DNA of 64,000 nt from the NCBI RefSeq assembly GCF_000685155.1, contig NZ_JMIY01000007.1, positions 110,542-174,541 of the forward strand. The letters are read 5' to 3'. This DNA is from Candidatus Methanoperedens nitratireducens. GTDB lineage: Archaea; Halobacteriota; Methanosarcinia; Methanosarcinales; Methanoperedenaceae. The notes under the pieces were generated by a model that saw only the letters and a list, made by a program, of their open reading frames with translations, made no database searches and had not been told where the DNA came from. The translations under genes were made by a program, and so were the position numbers. Below, piece after piece: positions 1-8,777 of this stretch. The stretch's first letter is position 1; each line of letters opens with the position of its first letter.

Positions 1-601
1 CGAGGGTCATGCTCACAGCCAGTTTTCGAAGGTTTTTCAGGCCAAGCCACTCAAGCGTGGACGGGGAAAATTCAAAGAACTGGACAGAGAGGTATAAAGC
101 TACGTGCCATGCCACAAGGAACATGACAGAGGCTGTGCCGAATGAGACGAACATGGGGTAGTATATCCTCCACGGGCGCCCAAGATCGATCATAAGAAAG
201 ACCACTGCGAACAGATAGCCCAGGAAACCCAGCAGGATGGCATTCTTGACTACAGGCTGGTATCTTTTAAGCCCGAAGATGTACACAGCAGTCCCGATCA
301 CGAAACCAGATGCTGAGAAGGGCACACCACTGAAGAGCCCCCAGCTCAGGAAAAGTCCCCATGGCTGCTCGTTCGAGGCCTCGGTCACGGCTTCAAGACC
401 GAAGATGAAGCGCAGTAATATAAAGTAAAGTCCGCCGAGGACTATAAGCCCTGCGACCATATTTAAAGGCGTGATAAGCGTCTTTACATATTCCTTCATG
501 GTAAGCCCAAGGAAGAGCTTATCACTGAGCCAGGTACTGACTATCTCAGCACCTGTCAGTTCCCGATCTGTATGCATCTTTTTTTCCATGTATCCGCTCA
601 T
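1..601 (-). CDS. NrfD/HybB-like quinone-interacting membrane subunit (partial)
   Basis: Translating the minus strand from the ATG at 601 gives an open frame of about 200 residues that runs off the window edge, so the C-terminus is missing. At least four hydrophobic segments are visible, and a DLGRPWRIYYPM stretch at the cytoplasmic edge of a helix is typical of the NrfD/HybB/PsrC family, which exchanges electrons and protons with the quinone pool. The ATG overlaps the stop of the upstream Fe-S gene as ATGA, which indicates translational coupling. With the Fe-S protein and the seven-heme cytochrome it forms a membrane complex that probably links menaquinone or methanophenazine to extracytoplasmic hemes. 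The subfamily cannot be fixed from a partial sequence. Confidence 0.85.
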   Translation of the reverse strand, partial: MSGYMEKKMHTDRELTGAEIVSTWLSDKLFLGLTMKEYVKTLITPLNMVAGLIVLGGLYFILLRFIFGLEAVTEASNEQPWGLFLSWGLFSGVPFSASGFVIGTAVYIFGLKRYQPVVKNAILLGFLGYLFAVVFLMIDLGRPWRIYYPMFVSFGTASVMFLVAWHVALYLSVQFFEFSPSTLEWLGLKNLRKLAVSMTL

Positions 602-1512
602 TGTTTATCATCCTCCTTATCTGATATCTCATCATGTGCCGTATGCTGCTTGCGCTTTGATGCAAGGTAGAAGCCTCCCAACAGGGCAGGCCAGGAAACA
701 AGGGTGAGGTTGACCATCGACAGGAAATCCTTGGTCAGTTTCGGATACGAGGTTATCCCGACATCCATCTGGAAATCAAGCTCTGAGAAAGGAACACCTG
801 AGATATACAGCCAGCCTGTACCCCCTGCCTCCTGCTCACCATAGATATGGTCGATATATTTATCAGGCTCACCCCAGATACGAAGCTTTGCCTGTTTGAT
901 CAGATCGCTCCTCCTGCCGAACGTGATAGCCTCGACAGGACATGCCTCCGTGCATGCAGGTATGACCCCCTCTGAGATCCTGTGATAGCACATAAAGCAT
1001 TTCTGAACATTGGGACTGAAGGCACTGGAATACTCATAGGCAGGAACATAGAAAGGACATGCTATAATGCAGTACCTGCAGCCGATGCACACCTTCTCGT
1101 TCCAGGTAACAGGTCCTTCCTTGCTCTTCTTAAGTGCAGCCACCGGACAGGCAGAGACGCATGCAGGCTCATCACAGTGCATGCACTGTACTTTTCTGTA
1201 GACTGTTTTCCCGTTTACCTCGTAGCGGTTGACCGCAGTATAGGACTGTACATCAGCAACGTATGGTTTTCTTTTTTCCTCAAAAACTGATGTATCCTCA
1301 AAGGATGTTTTTGGAGCGGGCAGGTTATTTGCCTTATTGCAGGCAGCTTCACAGCGCCGGCAGCCGATGCATCTTGTCATATCTGAGAGCATACCAAAGC
1401 GATCTGGATTGCCCTCAAAATCAAGAGAGGCAAGTGCCCTTCCCCCAAGAACGCTCCAGGCAATGACCGATCCTCCGATCTTAAGAAAATTTCTTCTGGT
1501 TACCATGGTCAT
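598..1512 (-). CDS. Tat-exported 4Fe-4S ferredoxin-type subunit (HybA/NrfC/DmsB-like)
   Basis: The 304-residue protein starts with a twin-arginine signal (TRRNFLK followed by a hydrophobic stretch ending GGRALA), so it is exported folded with its clusters. Four cysteine groups follow in the order used by the DmsB/HybA family: CIGCRRCEAAC near residue 50, CMHCDEPACVSACP near 110, CIGCRYCIIACP near 143 and CFMCYHRISEGVIPACTEACP near 172. This implies four Fe-S clusters forming an electron wire. A hydrophobic segment near residue 275 probably anchors the C-terminus, as in HybA. It overlaps both neighbours by ATGA, in the order cytochrome, Fe-S protein, NrfD. A second start at 1506 is possible. 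Confidence 0.9.
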   Translation of the reverse strand: MTMVTRRNFLKIGGSVIAWSVLGGRALASLDFEGNPDRFGMLSDMTRCIGCRRCEAACNKANNLPAPKTSFEDTSVFEEKRKPYVADVQSYTAVNRYEVNGKTVYRKVQCMHCDEPACVSACPVAALKKSKEGPVTWNEKVCIGCRYCIIACPFYVPAYEYSSAFSPNVQKCFMCYHRISEGVIPACTEACPVEAITFGRRSDLIKQAKLRIWGEPDKYIDHIYGEQEAGGTGWLYISGVPFSELDFQMDVGITSYPKLTKDFLSMVNLTLVSWPALLGGFYLASKRKQHTAHDEISDKEDDKQ

Positions 1513-2342
1513 CCTCCTCCTGGCTTATGGCAGCCCTGGCATGTATTGCTATCCCGCCCCGCATGATCTGCAGGTACCTTTGCCGCTCCTGCAATCTCTT
1601 TTGTATGGCATTTGAGGCAGTTATCGTGGTAAACTATTTTTGTCTCCTGCCCGCCCGGGATGCCGTCCTTGTGACAATTACTGCAGTTCTCCCATGTCAG
1701 TTGATGTGGACGTGCTGAGGCCTGTATATTGGTTGAGGCGTCTTTTGTGTGGCAGAAGGTGCAGCTCTCCGGGCCGTCAAAAACATCACTGTGGCAGGAC
1801 ATGCACTGCTGATGATATGCAGCCTTGAGACCCGGCTTGCTCGAATTCTGCGGATCAAAGGGACGCTCATGGCAGTCGCTGCAGGCACGGATTTCATCTT
1901 TGCTGTTGTGATGGCATTCCTGGCAACTGAGCTTGCCGCTCATCTCCTGGTGGAATTTTGTTGCCGATCCGTAGTTGATCTCAAGATACTCAGAGTTATT
2001 TACATTCAGCCATCCATCCTGGCCGTATGTGGCAGCAGGGCTGCCATTACTGTAATTACTGTAATTACTGTAATTGTTATAATTGCTGTAATGTTCGGGT
2101 AATACCGACCCCGGAACAGCAGAGGTATCTGTAGCTTCTGGGTTAAAGTATGTGGCGAGCACGATAGCAGCACCACCGAAGATCAGCGACATCGGAATGA
2201 CCACAGAGACAACTCTCCTCATTGCCTCCTTCTCTTTGGTGTGCACCAGCAGCCATAGAGCAATGAATCCGAAACAGAATGCAACAATTATAAGGTATTC
2301 TACCCCTTTAATGAAAGTAATATTCTCTAATAATGTTCTCAT
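1509..2342 (-). CDS. Membrane-anchored heptaheme cytochrome c
   Basis: This 277-residue protein has two N-terminal hydrophobic segments (about residues 13-33 and 42-65), a low-complexity Asn/Tyr/Ser linker, and seven CXXCH heme motifs spread from about residue 135 to the C-terminus (CQECH, CSDCH, CMSCH, CTFCH, CSNCH, CLKCH, CQGCH). It resembles the NapC/cytochrome c7-like electron carriers that accompany NrfD complexes. It is the first gene of the operon, preceded by a purine-rich ribosome site (GGGAGGATAAG). The product is probably anchored on the outer face of the cytoplasmic membrane, passing electrons between the Fe-S/NrfD subunits and larger extracellular cytochromes. The exact complex is not identified. 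Confidence 0.9.
   Translation of the reverse strand: MRTLLENITFIKGVEYLIIVAFCFGFIALWLLVHTKEKEAMRRVVSVVIPMSLIFGGAAIVLATYFNPEATDTSAVPGSVLPEHYSNYNNYSNYSNYSNGSPAATYGQDGWLNVNNSEYLEINYGSATKFHQEMSGKLSCQECHHNSKDEIRACSDCHERPFDPQNSSKPGLKAAYHQQCMSCHSDVFDGPESCTFCHTKDASTNIQASARPHQLTWENCSNCHKDGIPGGQETKIVYHDNCLKCHTKEIAGAAKVPADHAGRDSNTCQGCHKPGGG
2041..2085. repeat. Nine-base tandem repeat inside the cytochrome gene
   Basis: Three near-perfect tandem copies of ACTGTAATT, with degenerate copies beside them, encode the Asn-Tyr-Ser repeat linker of the heptaheme cytochrome. This is a plausible site of slippage that changes linker length without changing the frame. Confidence 0.7.
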
Positions 2343-2410
2343 CTTATCCTCCCATATATTTTATCTAGTTAATTCAATTTTTATACTCCTCTCATTCTGG
2401 TCTTCTACTC

Positions 2411-3853
2411 TTATGGTACCCGTATAACCACCTCACAAAAATTATCCCCGTGTGATAATAATTTCTTGACCTCTAATTCAGCTTTGTTCCCGAATGCATA
2501 ACCCATCGCCCCTTTAAATGTCTCCCGGATCGTATGGCAAACATAGGTATCAAACGTGCTCCCTTCTGCAACGATATTGCATTTCCTGACTGTATATATC
2601 AGATTTCTTCCATCCAGTCTCCATTCACTTTCCCTGTGAAGTCTTGAATCGATTATCTCCAGTGCTTTCTGAAAGTCCTGCAGCTCCCAGTTCTTGATAT
2701 TGTTTTCTCTCTCATACTCCTGCATCAGGGACTTGCCGATCCTTCTTCCCAGCAGTGTCAGGGATAAGGGTATATCCGGGATGTTCTTAAGCCCTTTAAG
2801 AAAAGCCATGAACATTATTAGATCCTGATCCACCCGGCTGTTGCTTATCTTCAGATTGCTCACTATTTCGTTGATCTTTATACCCACATCAGGCCTGTGC
2901 GTCAGCACGATCATATTCGCTGTTGATTTTGCGTCATATAAATGGCCATTAGCCTCAAGAAGCGTGACAAGGCTCTTTTTTAATTTTTCTACTACATCCT
3001 TATTTCTATAGTTATGGAATAATATCATGCTCTCCCTGTCGATCTCCACCCTGTCAGCGACCCTTGAGGTCTCATAGACCTCTTTTATCAGAGAGAGCAT
3101 CTCCTTCAGCGGTATATCCTGGATTGGTTTTTTTGCAAGCGTCTCTATCGTTATTTCTCCAAGGGGTATCTTATTGGCGAGCAGATCCTCAAAGTAGTTC
3201 CTGTGAACCGTGACCATGCTGTAATTACTTAACAGGTGTCCGTTGATCACAGCTCTCCAGAAATCAGGACGGCTCTTTATGGCTTTTATTACATCATCCA
3301 TACCTCCAAAAAAGGTAATCAGGCTTCTGTGCGCCTCATTTCTAGTTGACCTGGATAGTTCAACCTTCATACAATCGCTGAAATTATTAACAGACCGTAT
3401 CTCAAGCGATGCATGCTCTGGTGAATTCTTGACCAGATACTGGGACAGTATGCAGGCAACGAATTTTATTTTTTGAGCGTTTCCTTTGATCTCTACCAGT
3501 ACATCAGAGGGAAGCGTATCATTATCAGACTTTAGTGCAAATTCAATATCCCACTCAAGTTCGCTGAACCTGCGCCTCAGATATTCCTCAAGCCTTCTCA
3601 TTGAACCTATCAGCGCAGGATCGATCAGTTCATCCAGTACACTGTCAGGAACAAGTATTCCATCGACCTCGGTCAGTACCCATTTGAATAAGGAACTGTC
3701 TATTGCCGATGAGTTCATGCGAGAACTGCAGCTTCCTGCCCTGTCGATTATCTCCCTGATTGCAGCGCTAAAATTACCTTTATGTTTCTCAACATACGGT
3801 TCCATCTTATCGATGCAGTCATTATCAAGGGAAATATGTCTTGTAACGATCAT
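2411..3853 (-). CDS. RHH-domain protein with possible methanogen signalling output domain
   Basis: I do not recognise a characterised family. The start at 3853 is chosen because GGAGGAGGTAGGG lies just upstream, and the first residues (MIVTRHISLDND) then begin a ribbon-helix-helix-like segment ending FSAAIREIIDRAG, typical of MetJ/Arc-type DNA-binding proteins. An upstream in-frame start at 3946 would overlap the preceding gene. The 480-residue body is mostly helical. The C-terminal 80 residues (YVCHTIRETFKGAMGYAFGN, then a CEVVI strand) resemble the small heme/ligand output domains seen in methanogen sensors; that is inference. The stop of the preceding small membrane protein is 13 bases upstream, so the two are probably co-transcribed. 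Confidence 0.6.
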   Translation of the reverse strand: MIVTRHISLDNDCIDKMEPYVEKHKGNFSAAIREIIDRAGSCSSRMNSSAIDSSLFKWVLTEVDGILVPDSVLDELIDPALIGSMRRLEEYLRRRFSELEWDIEFALKSDNDTLPSDVLVEIKGNAQKIKFVACILSQYLVKNSPEHASLEIRSVNNFSDCMKVELSRSTRNEAHRSLITFFGGMDDVIKAIKSRPDFWRAVINGHLLSNYSMVTVHRNYFEDLLANKIPLGEITIETLAKKPIQDIPLKEMLSLIKEVYETSRVADRVEIDRESMILFHNYRNKDVVEKLKKSLVTLLEANGHLYDAKSTANMIVLTHRPDVGIKINEIVSNLKISNSRVDQDLIMFMAFLKGLKNIPDIPLSLTLLGRRIGKSLMQEYERENNIKNWELQDFQKALEIIDSRLHRESEWRLDGRNLIYTVRKCNIVAEGSTFDTYVCHTIRETFKGAMGYAFGNKAELEVKKLLSHGDNFCEVVIRVP

Positions 3854-3866
3854 ATGTCCTGACTCC

Positions 3867-4166
3867 CTACCTCCTCCTTTCCTCGTTCCTGAGTTCTTTA
3901 TACAGGATCTCCTTCTCTTTCCTGAGCAGAGCTTCACGGCGTGCAAGCGCCATCATAGCTTCGCCCGGCTTTATAGAGACCATGATCCTGTTCCTTCTGT
4001 TCTTTATATATTCCCGCAGTCCACAGGCCAGGTACACAATGGCTGCCGCTGGAATAAGTAACAGCCACACTGTCAAAAAAGCCAGAAAGGTACTGGCTGG
4101 CAGATAGTAGGCTGTTCCCATCACAGCTCCACCCGCAACTATAGCATATTTAAGCCAAGATCTCAT
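3867..4166 (-). CDS. Small membrane protein with C-terminal coiled coil
   Basis: The 99-residue product has two hydrophobic segments (about residues 8-25 and 27-48) and a strongly charged helical C-terminus rich in Arg, Lys and Glu that should lie in the cytoplasm. No family is recognised. It precedes the RHH-domain gene in the same direction with a 13-base gap, so it may tether or co-function with that protein. Confidence 0.6.
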   Translation of the reverse strand: MRSWLKYAIVAGGAVMGTAYYLPASTFLAFLTVWLLLIPAAAIVYLACGLREYIKNRRNRIMVSIKPGEAMMALARREALLRKEKEILYKELRNEERRR

Positions 4167-4224
4167 CTTTGATCACCAATTAGCCCTATCTAATGCCAAC
4201 GCTAAAAGAATATTTGACAGTGAT

Positions 4225-4296
4225 TTGGCATGAAAAGACAATGGATGGCATATTATAGCAAAAAAAGGTATATTATGCCAGTGAATGGCATATAAT
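4225..4296. repeat. Repeated and inverted TGGCATATWAT elements
   Basis: Between carB and the small membrane protein, ATGGCATATTAT (4245-4256) and ATGGCATATAAT (4285-4296) occur as direct repeats, with an inverted copy TATATTATGCCA at 4269-4280 and a further TTGGCATGA at 4225. The spacing puts them in the promoter region of the small membrane protein gene. They look like an operator array; the binding protein is unknown. Confidence 0.5.
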
Positions 4297-4300
4297 CATA

Positions 4301-4324
4301 AGGCTCTCACACTTCAGGGAGCCT
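4301..4324. terminator. Hairpin downstream of carB
   Basis: AGGCTC and GAGCCT form a 6-bp stem around a 12-base loop just past the carB stop on the minus strand. This is a weak structural candidate for the carB transcript end. Confidence 0.35.
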
Positions 4325-4360
4325 CACTGAGCGAGGTGAAAGACTATCCAGTATAATAAT

Positions 4361-7300
4361 CTACGCGCCTGCGTGGTATTCGCCTATGGACTTGATGGTG
4401 ATATTGCCTTTCTTCATTGCCACAATCGCATCAGCAGCAGCAAGTGCAGCCTGTATTGTTGTAATATACGGTATACTGAAATCAACAGCAGCCCGCCTTA
4501 TCTGAAACCCATCCTTTACAGTCTGCTTACTTCTGGGAGTATTTATGATCAGATCCACCTCCTTCCTGTGGATCAGGTCAACGATATTGGGATTGCCTTC
4601 ACTTACCTTGTTAACGACATCCATCTTTATCCCGTTCTTTTCCAGGAAACCGGCAGTACCGCGCGTACCTATCAGGCGCAGTCCTGCATCCTGCATTTTC
4701 TTTGCCACCCCGACAATAAGCGGTTTATCATCATCGCGTATCGACATGAACACAGTCCCGGAGAGCGGCAGGATATTATCTGCTGCCCACTCGGCTTTAA
4801 AAAAAGCTCTCCCGAAATCGTAATCTATTCCCATAACCTCGCCGGTGCTTTTCATCTCAGGCCCGAGGACTGGATCTGCGCCTGGCAGTTTATCGAACGG
4901 CAGCAGTACCTCCTTAACAGAGACATGGCTTGTGACGGGATCACCCGCATAACCAAGCTCCTTCAATGTGTGCCCGGCCATAACCTTTGCTGCGATCTTT
5001 GCAAGCGGAAGCCCTACAGCTTTGCTTACAAACGGTATTGTACGGCTTGATCTGGGGTTGGCCTCAAGCACGTAAACCACTCCGTTCTTTGTGGCCATCT
5101 GAATATTGATTATACCAACCACATGAAGGGAAATGGCTATCTTCTGTACATAATCGCGCACCGTGGCAAGTATTTCTGGTTTTAAAGACTGCGGGGGTAT
5201 TACGCAAGCTGAATCACCTGAATGAATGCCTGCCTCTTCAATATGTTCCATTATGGCACCGATCAGGACATCCGATCCGTCGCATATGGCATCGACATCG
5301 ATCTCAACCGCATTATCAAGGAAATCATCGATAAGCACAGGATGCTCATTCGATACCCTGACAGCCTCCCTCAAGTACCGCTCAAGGTCGCGCTCGTCAT
5401 AGACGATTTCCATAGCCCGTCCTCCAAGCACGTATGAAGGGCGGACAAGCACAGGGTACCCTATTCTTTTTGCCTCACTGAACGCTTCACTGTAATTGGT
5501 CGCACATCCTGCCTCTGGCTGTGGAATACCCAGTTTTTTCATCATGCTGTTAAAGCGTCCCCTGTCCTCGGCAATATCCATGTCATCAGGAGTTGTCCCC
5601 AGGATAACGGTATTCAGATCCACCCGTCGATCAAGTTCTTTTCTAAGCGGAATAGCGAGGTTAACAGAGGTCTGTCCCCCGAACTGCACCATCACCCCGA
5701 AATGACGTTCCCTGTCGATCACGTTCATGACATCCTCAAGTGTCAGAGGCTCAAAGAAGAGCTTATCAGAGGTATCGTAATCGGTCGATACGGTCTCTGG
5801 GTTATTGTTTATTATATGCGTTTCTATACCTTCCTCCCGCAGAGCTGTGACCGCATGAACTGTGCAATAATCAAACTCTATGCCCTGCCCGATGCGGATC
5901 GGTCCTGAACCTATGATAAGTACTTTCTTCTTATCGCTGGGAGCGGCCTCGCAGTGATCCTCGTATGTTGAGTAATAATAAGGCGTGGCAGCCGCAAACT
6001 CAGCAGCGCAGGTATCTACCATCTTATAGGTAGGAATTATCCCGTGCTGTCTTCGCATATCGTTAATCTCTTCACGTGTTCTTCCACACAGGAACGCTAT
6101 CCTCTCATCGCTTAATCCCATGTGTTTTGCCTCAAGCAGGTTATCCACACAGAGGTCTTCTTTTATTGAGTCCTCGGTATCTATGATGTTCTGTATCTTC
6201 TGGCAAAAGAAAGGATCAATATCCGTGATCCTGGAGATTTCATCAATGGACATGCCTTTTCGCAGTGCATGGTATATCACAAATAAGCGCTCATGTGTGG
6301 GATGGCGCATGATCTGCATGATCTCATCATCGCTCCACTCCTTGTACCCGAAATACATATCTGCTTCAAGTGAGCGGACAGCTTTCTGCAGTGCCTCCTC
6401 GATAGTGCGCCCGATAGCCATCACTTCGCCTGTACTCTTCATTGCAGTGGTAAGATGCTTATCAGCAGTTACGAATTTATCAAAAGGCCAGCGTGGGATC
6501 TTTACAACCGTGTAATCGATCGTGGGTTCAAAAGAGGCAGGGGTTTTCTTGGTGATATCATTCGTGATCTCATCAAGCGTCATACCGATCGCGATCTTTG
6601 CACTGACGCGCGCTATAGGATAACCTGTGGCCTTTGAGGCAAGGGCGGATGAGCGCGATACCCTTGGGTTCACCTCGACGATCCTGACCTCATCACCCCG
6701 CACCGCGAACTGGATGTTGCATCCCCCCTCTATCCCGAGTGCCCTTATTATCTTTATAGAAGCGCTTCGCAGTCTCTGGTGATCTGCATCTGACAGCGTC
6801 TGTGAAGGTGTTACAACAATGGACTCACCTGTGTGTATGCCCATTGGATCGATGTTCTCCATATTGCATATAACGATGCAGGTATCGTTCCTGTCACGCA
6901 TGACCTCGTACTCGAATTCCTTCCATCCGATTATGCTCTCCTCTATCAGTACCTGATGGATCCTTGAGCGCTCAAGCCCGCGCTGTGTGATCTCAAGGAG
7001 TTCTTCCCGTGTACGGGCAATCCCCCCGCCTGCACCGCCCAGGGTATATGCAGGACGGATGATGAGCGGAAGTCCAAGCTCTTCAATCAGTGCCTCGGCC
7101 TCCTCAAGCGTATTCACAGCCTTTGAGCGCGGGACTTTCTCACCGATGCTCAGCATCTTTTTCTTGAATAAGTCCCTGTCCTCTGAGTCTTTGATCGCCG
7201 CAAGCGGTGTGCCCAGAAGCTCTACCCCGAACTTTTCCAGTATCCCCATCTCTGCCAGTTCTGCTGTTATATTAAGGCCTGTCTGGCCTCCGAGGCCTGC

Positions 7301-7561
7301 AATGACGCCGTCAGGCCGCTCCCGCTCTATGATCTTAGCCACAATCTCAGGCTCAAGAGGCTCTATATAGATAGCATCAGCCATGTCGGTGTCTGTCATT
7401 ATGGTTGCAGGATTGCTGTTGACTAATACCACCTTTATACCCTCTTCCCGCAGGGAACGGCATGCCTGACTGCCTGAAAAATCAAACTCTGCTGCCTGCC
7501 CTATCATGATCGGGCCTGAGCCTATCAGCAGGATTTTCTTGATGTCTGGTCTTTTTGGCAT
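4361..7561 (-). CDS. carB: Carbamoyl-phosphate synthase large subunit
   Basis: The 1066-residue protein has the full double ATP-grasp architecture. The carboxyphosphate half (about 1-400) starts KKILLIGSGPIMIGQAAEFD. The oligomerisation region follows, then the carbamoyl-phosphate half (about 550-930) repeats the signature as KKVLIIGSGPIRIGQGIEFD. The C-terminal methylglyoxal-synthase-like allosteric domain occupies about 930-1066. It makes carbamoyl phosphate from bicarbonate, two ATP and ammonia channelled from the small subunit, for pyrimidines and arginine. Length is normal. No carA lies next to it in the window, although carA and carB are often adjacent. ATG start at 7561. Confidence 0.98.
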   Translation of the reverse strand: MPKRPDIKKILLIGSGPIMIGQAAEFDFSGSQACRSLREEGIKVVLVNSNPATIMTDTDMADAIYIEPLEPEIVAKIIERERPDGVIAGLGGQTGLNITAELAEMGILEKFGVELLGTPLAAIKDSEDRDLFKKKMLSIGEKVPRSKAVNTLEEAEALIEELGLPLIIRPAYTLGGAGGGIARTREELLEITQRGLERSRIHQVLIEESIIGWKEFEYEVMRDRNDTCIVICNMENIDPMGIHTGESIVVTPSQTLSDADHQRLRSASIKIIRALGIEGGCNIQFAVRGDEVRIVEVNPRVSRSSALASKATGYPIARVSAKIAIGMTLDEITNDITKKTPASFEPTIDYTVVKIPRWPFDKFVTADKHLTTAMKSTGEVMAIGRTIEEALQKAVRSLEADMYFGYKEWSDDEIMQIMRHPTHERLFVIYHALRKGMSIDEISRITDIDPFFCQKIQNIIDTEDSIKEDLCVDNLLEAKHMGLSDERIAFLCGRTREEINDMRRQHGIIPTYKMVDTCAAEFAAATPYYYSTYEDHCEAAPSDKKKVLIIGSGPIRIGQGIEFDYCTVHAVTALREEGIETHIINNNPETVSTDYDTSDKLFFEPLTLEDVMNVIDRERHFGVMVQFGGQTSVNLAIPLRKELDRRVDLNTVILGTTPDDMDIAEDRGRFNSMMKKLGIPQPEAGCATNYSEAFSEAKRIGYPVLVRPSYVLGGRAMEIVYDERDLERYLREAVRVSNEHPVLIDDFLDNAVEIDVDAICDGSDVLIGAIMEHIEEAGIHSGDSACVIPPQSLKPEILATVRDYVQKIAISLHVVGIINIQMATKNGVVYVLEANPRSSRTIPFVSKAVGLPLAKIAAKVMAGHTLKELGYAGDPVTSHVSVKEVLLPFDKLPGADPVLGPEMKSTGEVMGIDYDFGRAFFKAEWAADNILPLSGTVFMSIRDDDKPLIVGVAKKMQDAGLRLIGTRGTAGFLEKNGIKMDVVNKVSEGNPNIVDLIHRKEVDLIINTPRSKQTVKDGFQIRRAAVDFSIPYITTIQAALAAADAIVAMKKGNITIKSIGEYHAGA

Positions 7562-7686
7562 ATTTCAAGCCTAAATGTCATGACCTGTTATTAATTCTAT
7601 CCATCAGAAGCAAAGCATCGGAACTCCAGAAGGTGACGGCTGAAGTTTCCAAGTTTTTATATCTCCATAAAACACCAACAATGTTC

Positions 7687-8397
7687 CTATCCTGTATATC
7701 CACACATTCCAACCCGTGGAGAATTAACCACCGGCAAGAGCATATCTTCGCCGCACTCATGTTTACGACAACACTTATCACAAAGCCATCCCTGGCCCTC
7801 ATAGATACATTGTGTGCAAACTTGGGTGGCGATTTTCCCACATACATTACAAAGTATCTGTGGAGGTTCATTTCTTGCAAGAATTCGAATAGGTTTGCGA
7901 TCGAGTGCCCCCTCAACCTCAGACACCACTTTCAATATGAGCTCCGTAGTAGTGCCAAAATCGTACTCGTGATAGAATTTCAGTTTCGGAGCGAGCACTT
8001 TGCCCAAAGTGATATTCATCTCCTTCTCCCCACCCGGCTTAAAACCTATACCTACCCACATTGAATCTATACCAGCGCCAGCTGTGTATCTTGTTTTCTG
8101 GATTGTAAACGCGCTCATGTGTCCGCAGCATTCTAGCCATGTATCTCTAAGAAAAGAGTCGAGGTCTTCAAGTGTTGCATCCGCGTTAGCCTCGAGATGC
8201 ATCCAGTACTCAGGGTGATGAGCTCCTTCTACTACGATATGGAATGTATTTTTTTTCCGTGCGCTGTTGCTGCCCGATGATTTCTTTGTCCTCATGCACG
8301 ACTCCAAGTGTTTCCTCATCGCAGCCTTATTATAGGTGCCGCCGCAAAGACTGCATTTTCCATTCAATAGCTCTTCATTTATCTTATGTTTTCCCAT
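7687..8397 (-). CDS. pRiA4b ORF-3-like protein with zinc-binding clusters
   Basis: The 236-residue protein starts with a CSLCGG-x9-HLESC zinc-knuckle-like segment. A central domain follows (WMHLEANADATLEDLDSFLR, FYHEYDFGTTTELILKV) with the pattern of the plasmid pRiA4b ORF-3 / IS1096 passenger family. It ends with a cysteine-rich region (CNVCG, CTQC, CDKCCRKHEC). Members are often carried by mobile elements and their function is unknown. Its start lies next to mobile-element debris (8399-8777), which suggests it arrived with that material. Confidence 0.75.
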   Translation of the reverse strand: MGKHKINEELLNGKCSLCGGTYNKAAMRKHLESCMRTKKSSGSNSARKKNTFHIVVEGAHHPEYWMHLEANADATLEDLDSFLRDTWLECCGHMSAFTIQKTRYTAGAGIDSMWVGIGFKPGGEKEMNITLGKVLAPKLKFYHEYDFGTTTELILKVVSEVEGALDRKPIRILARNEPPQILCNVCGKIATQVCTQCIYEGQGWLCDKCCRKHECGEDMLLPVVNSPRVGMCGYTG

Positions 8398-8398
8398 T

Positions 8399-8777
8399 TC
8401 AATCCATCCTTGATTGAATAAACTTGATTGTCTCCATTATTTCATTTATTTCCTTTACCGCTTTAATTTCAACTATAACCTTATTTTCAACTATTACATC
8501 AGCTATATAATCTCCTACTATATTGGTTATGATATTTTACTTGAATTGGAAATTGTTTGTATTCTTTCATCTTTGAGCGTATATCCGAACTCGATTCATA
8601 TACACTTCCTTTTGCTTGAATGCCAATTCCTGCCACATCAGAAAGTATCGTGTATCTGTCCTTTTTCCCCTTTGCGCCACGGATAAGGATTAATTTTCTT
8701 TCACTTATTCCCAAAAGGTTATTAACCCCAAGGATAATGCGTGATTCTGTTGATAGACAATAAAATAAAACCTCCAA
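8399..8777 (-). pseudogene. Debris of a tyrosine integrase joined to a frameshifted GxxExxY gene
   Basis: On the minus strand, ERKLILIRGAKGKKDRYTIL (about 8640-8715) is the core of a XerA/phage-integrase catalytic domain. The same frame runs on into a segment ending FPIQVKYHNQY, which matches the GxxExxY protein family. At about 8520 one extra base breaks the frame; shifting it restores VGDYIADVIVENKVIVEIKA, the conserved nuclease-fold strand of GxxExxY proteins, ending at a TGA at 8399-8401. Neither gene is intact. The 5' edge overlaps the start of the divergent heme gene. Family assignment is by memory of the motifs. Confidence 0.65.

Noticed and set aside
7555..8064. Long plus-strand frame opposite the pRiA4b-ORF3-like gene
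   Set aside because: Antisense shadow; the minus-strand protein has zinc clusters and a family pattern.
8414..8686. 90-codon frame on the plus strand rich in Tyr, Ile and Leu
   Set aside because: It is the antisense of the GxxExxY/integrase debris; the minus-strand reading has recognisable motifs.
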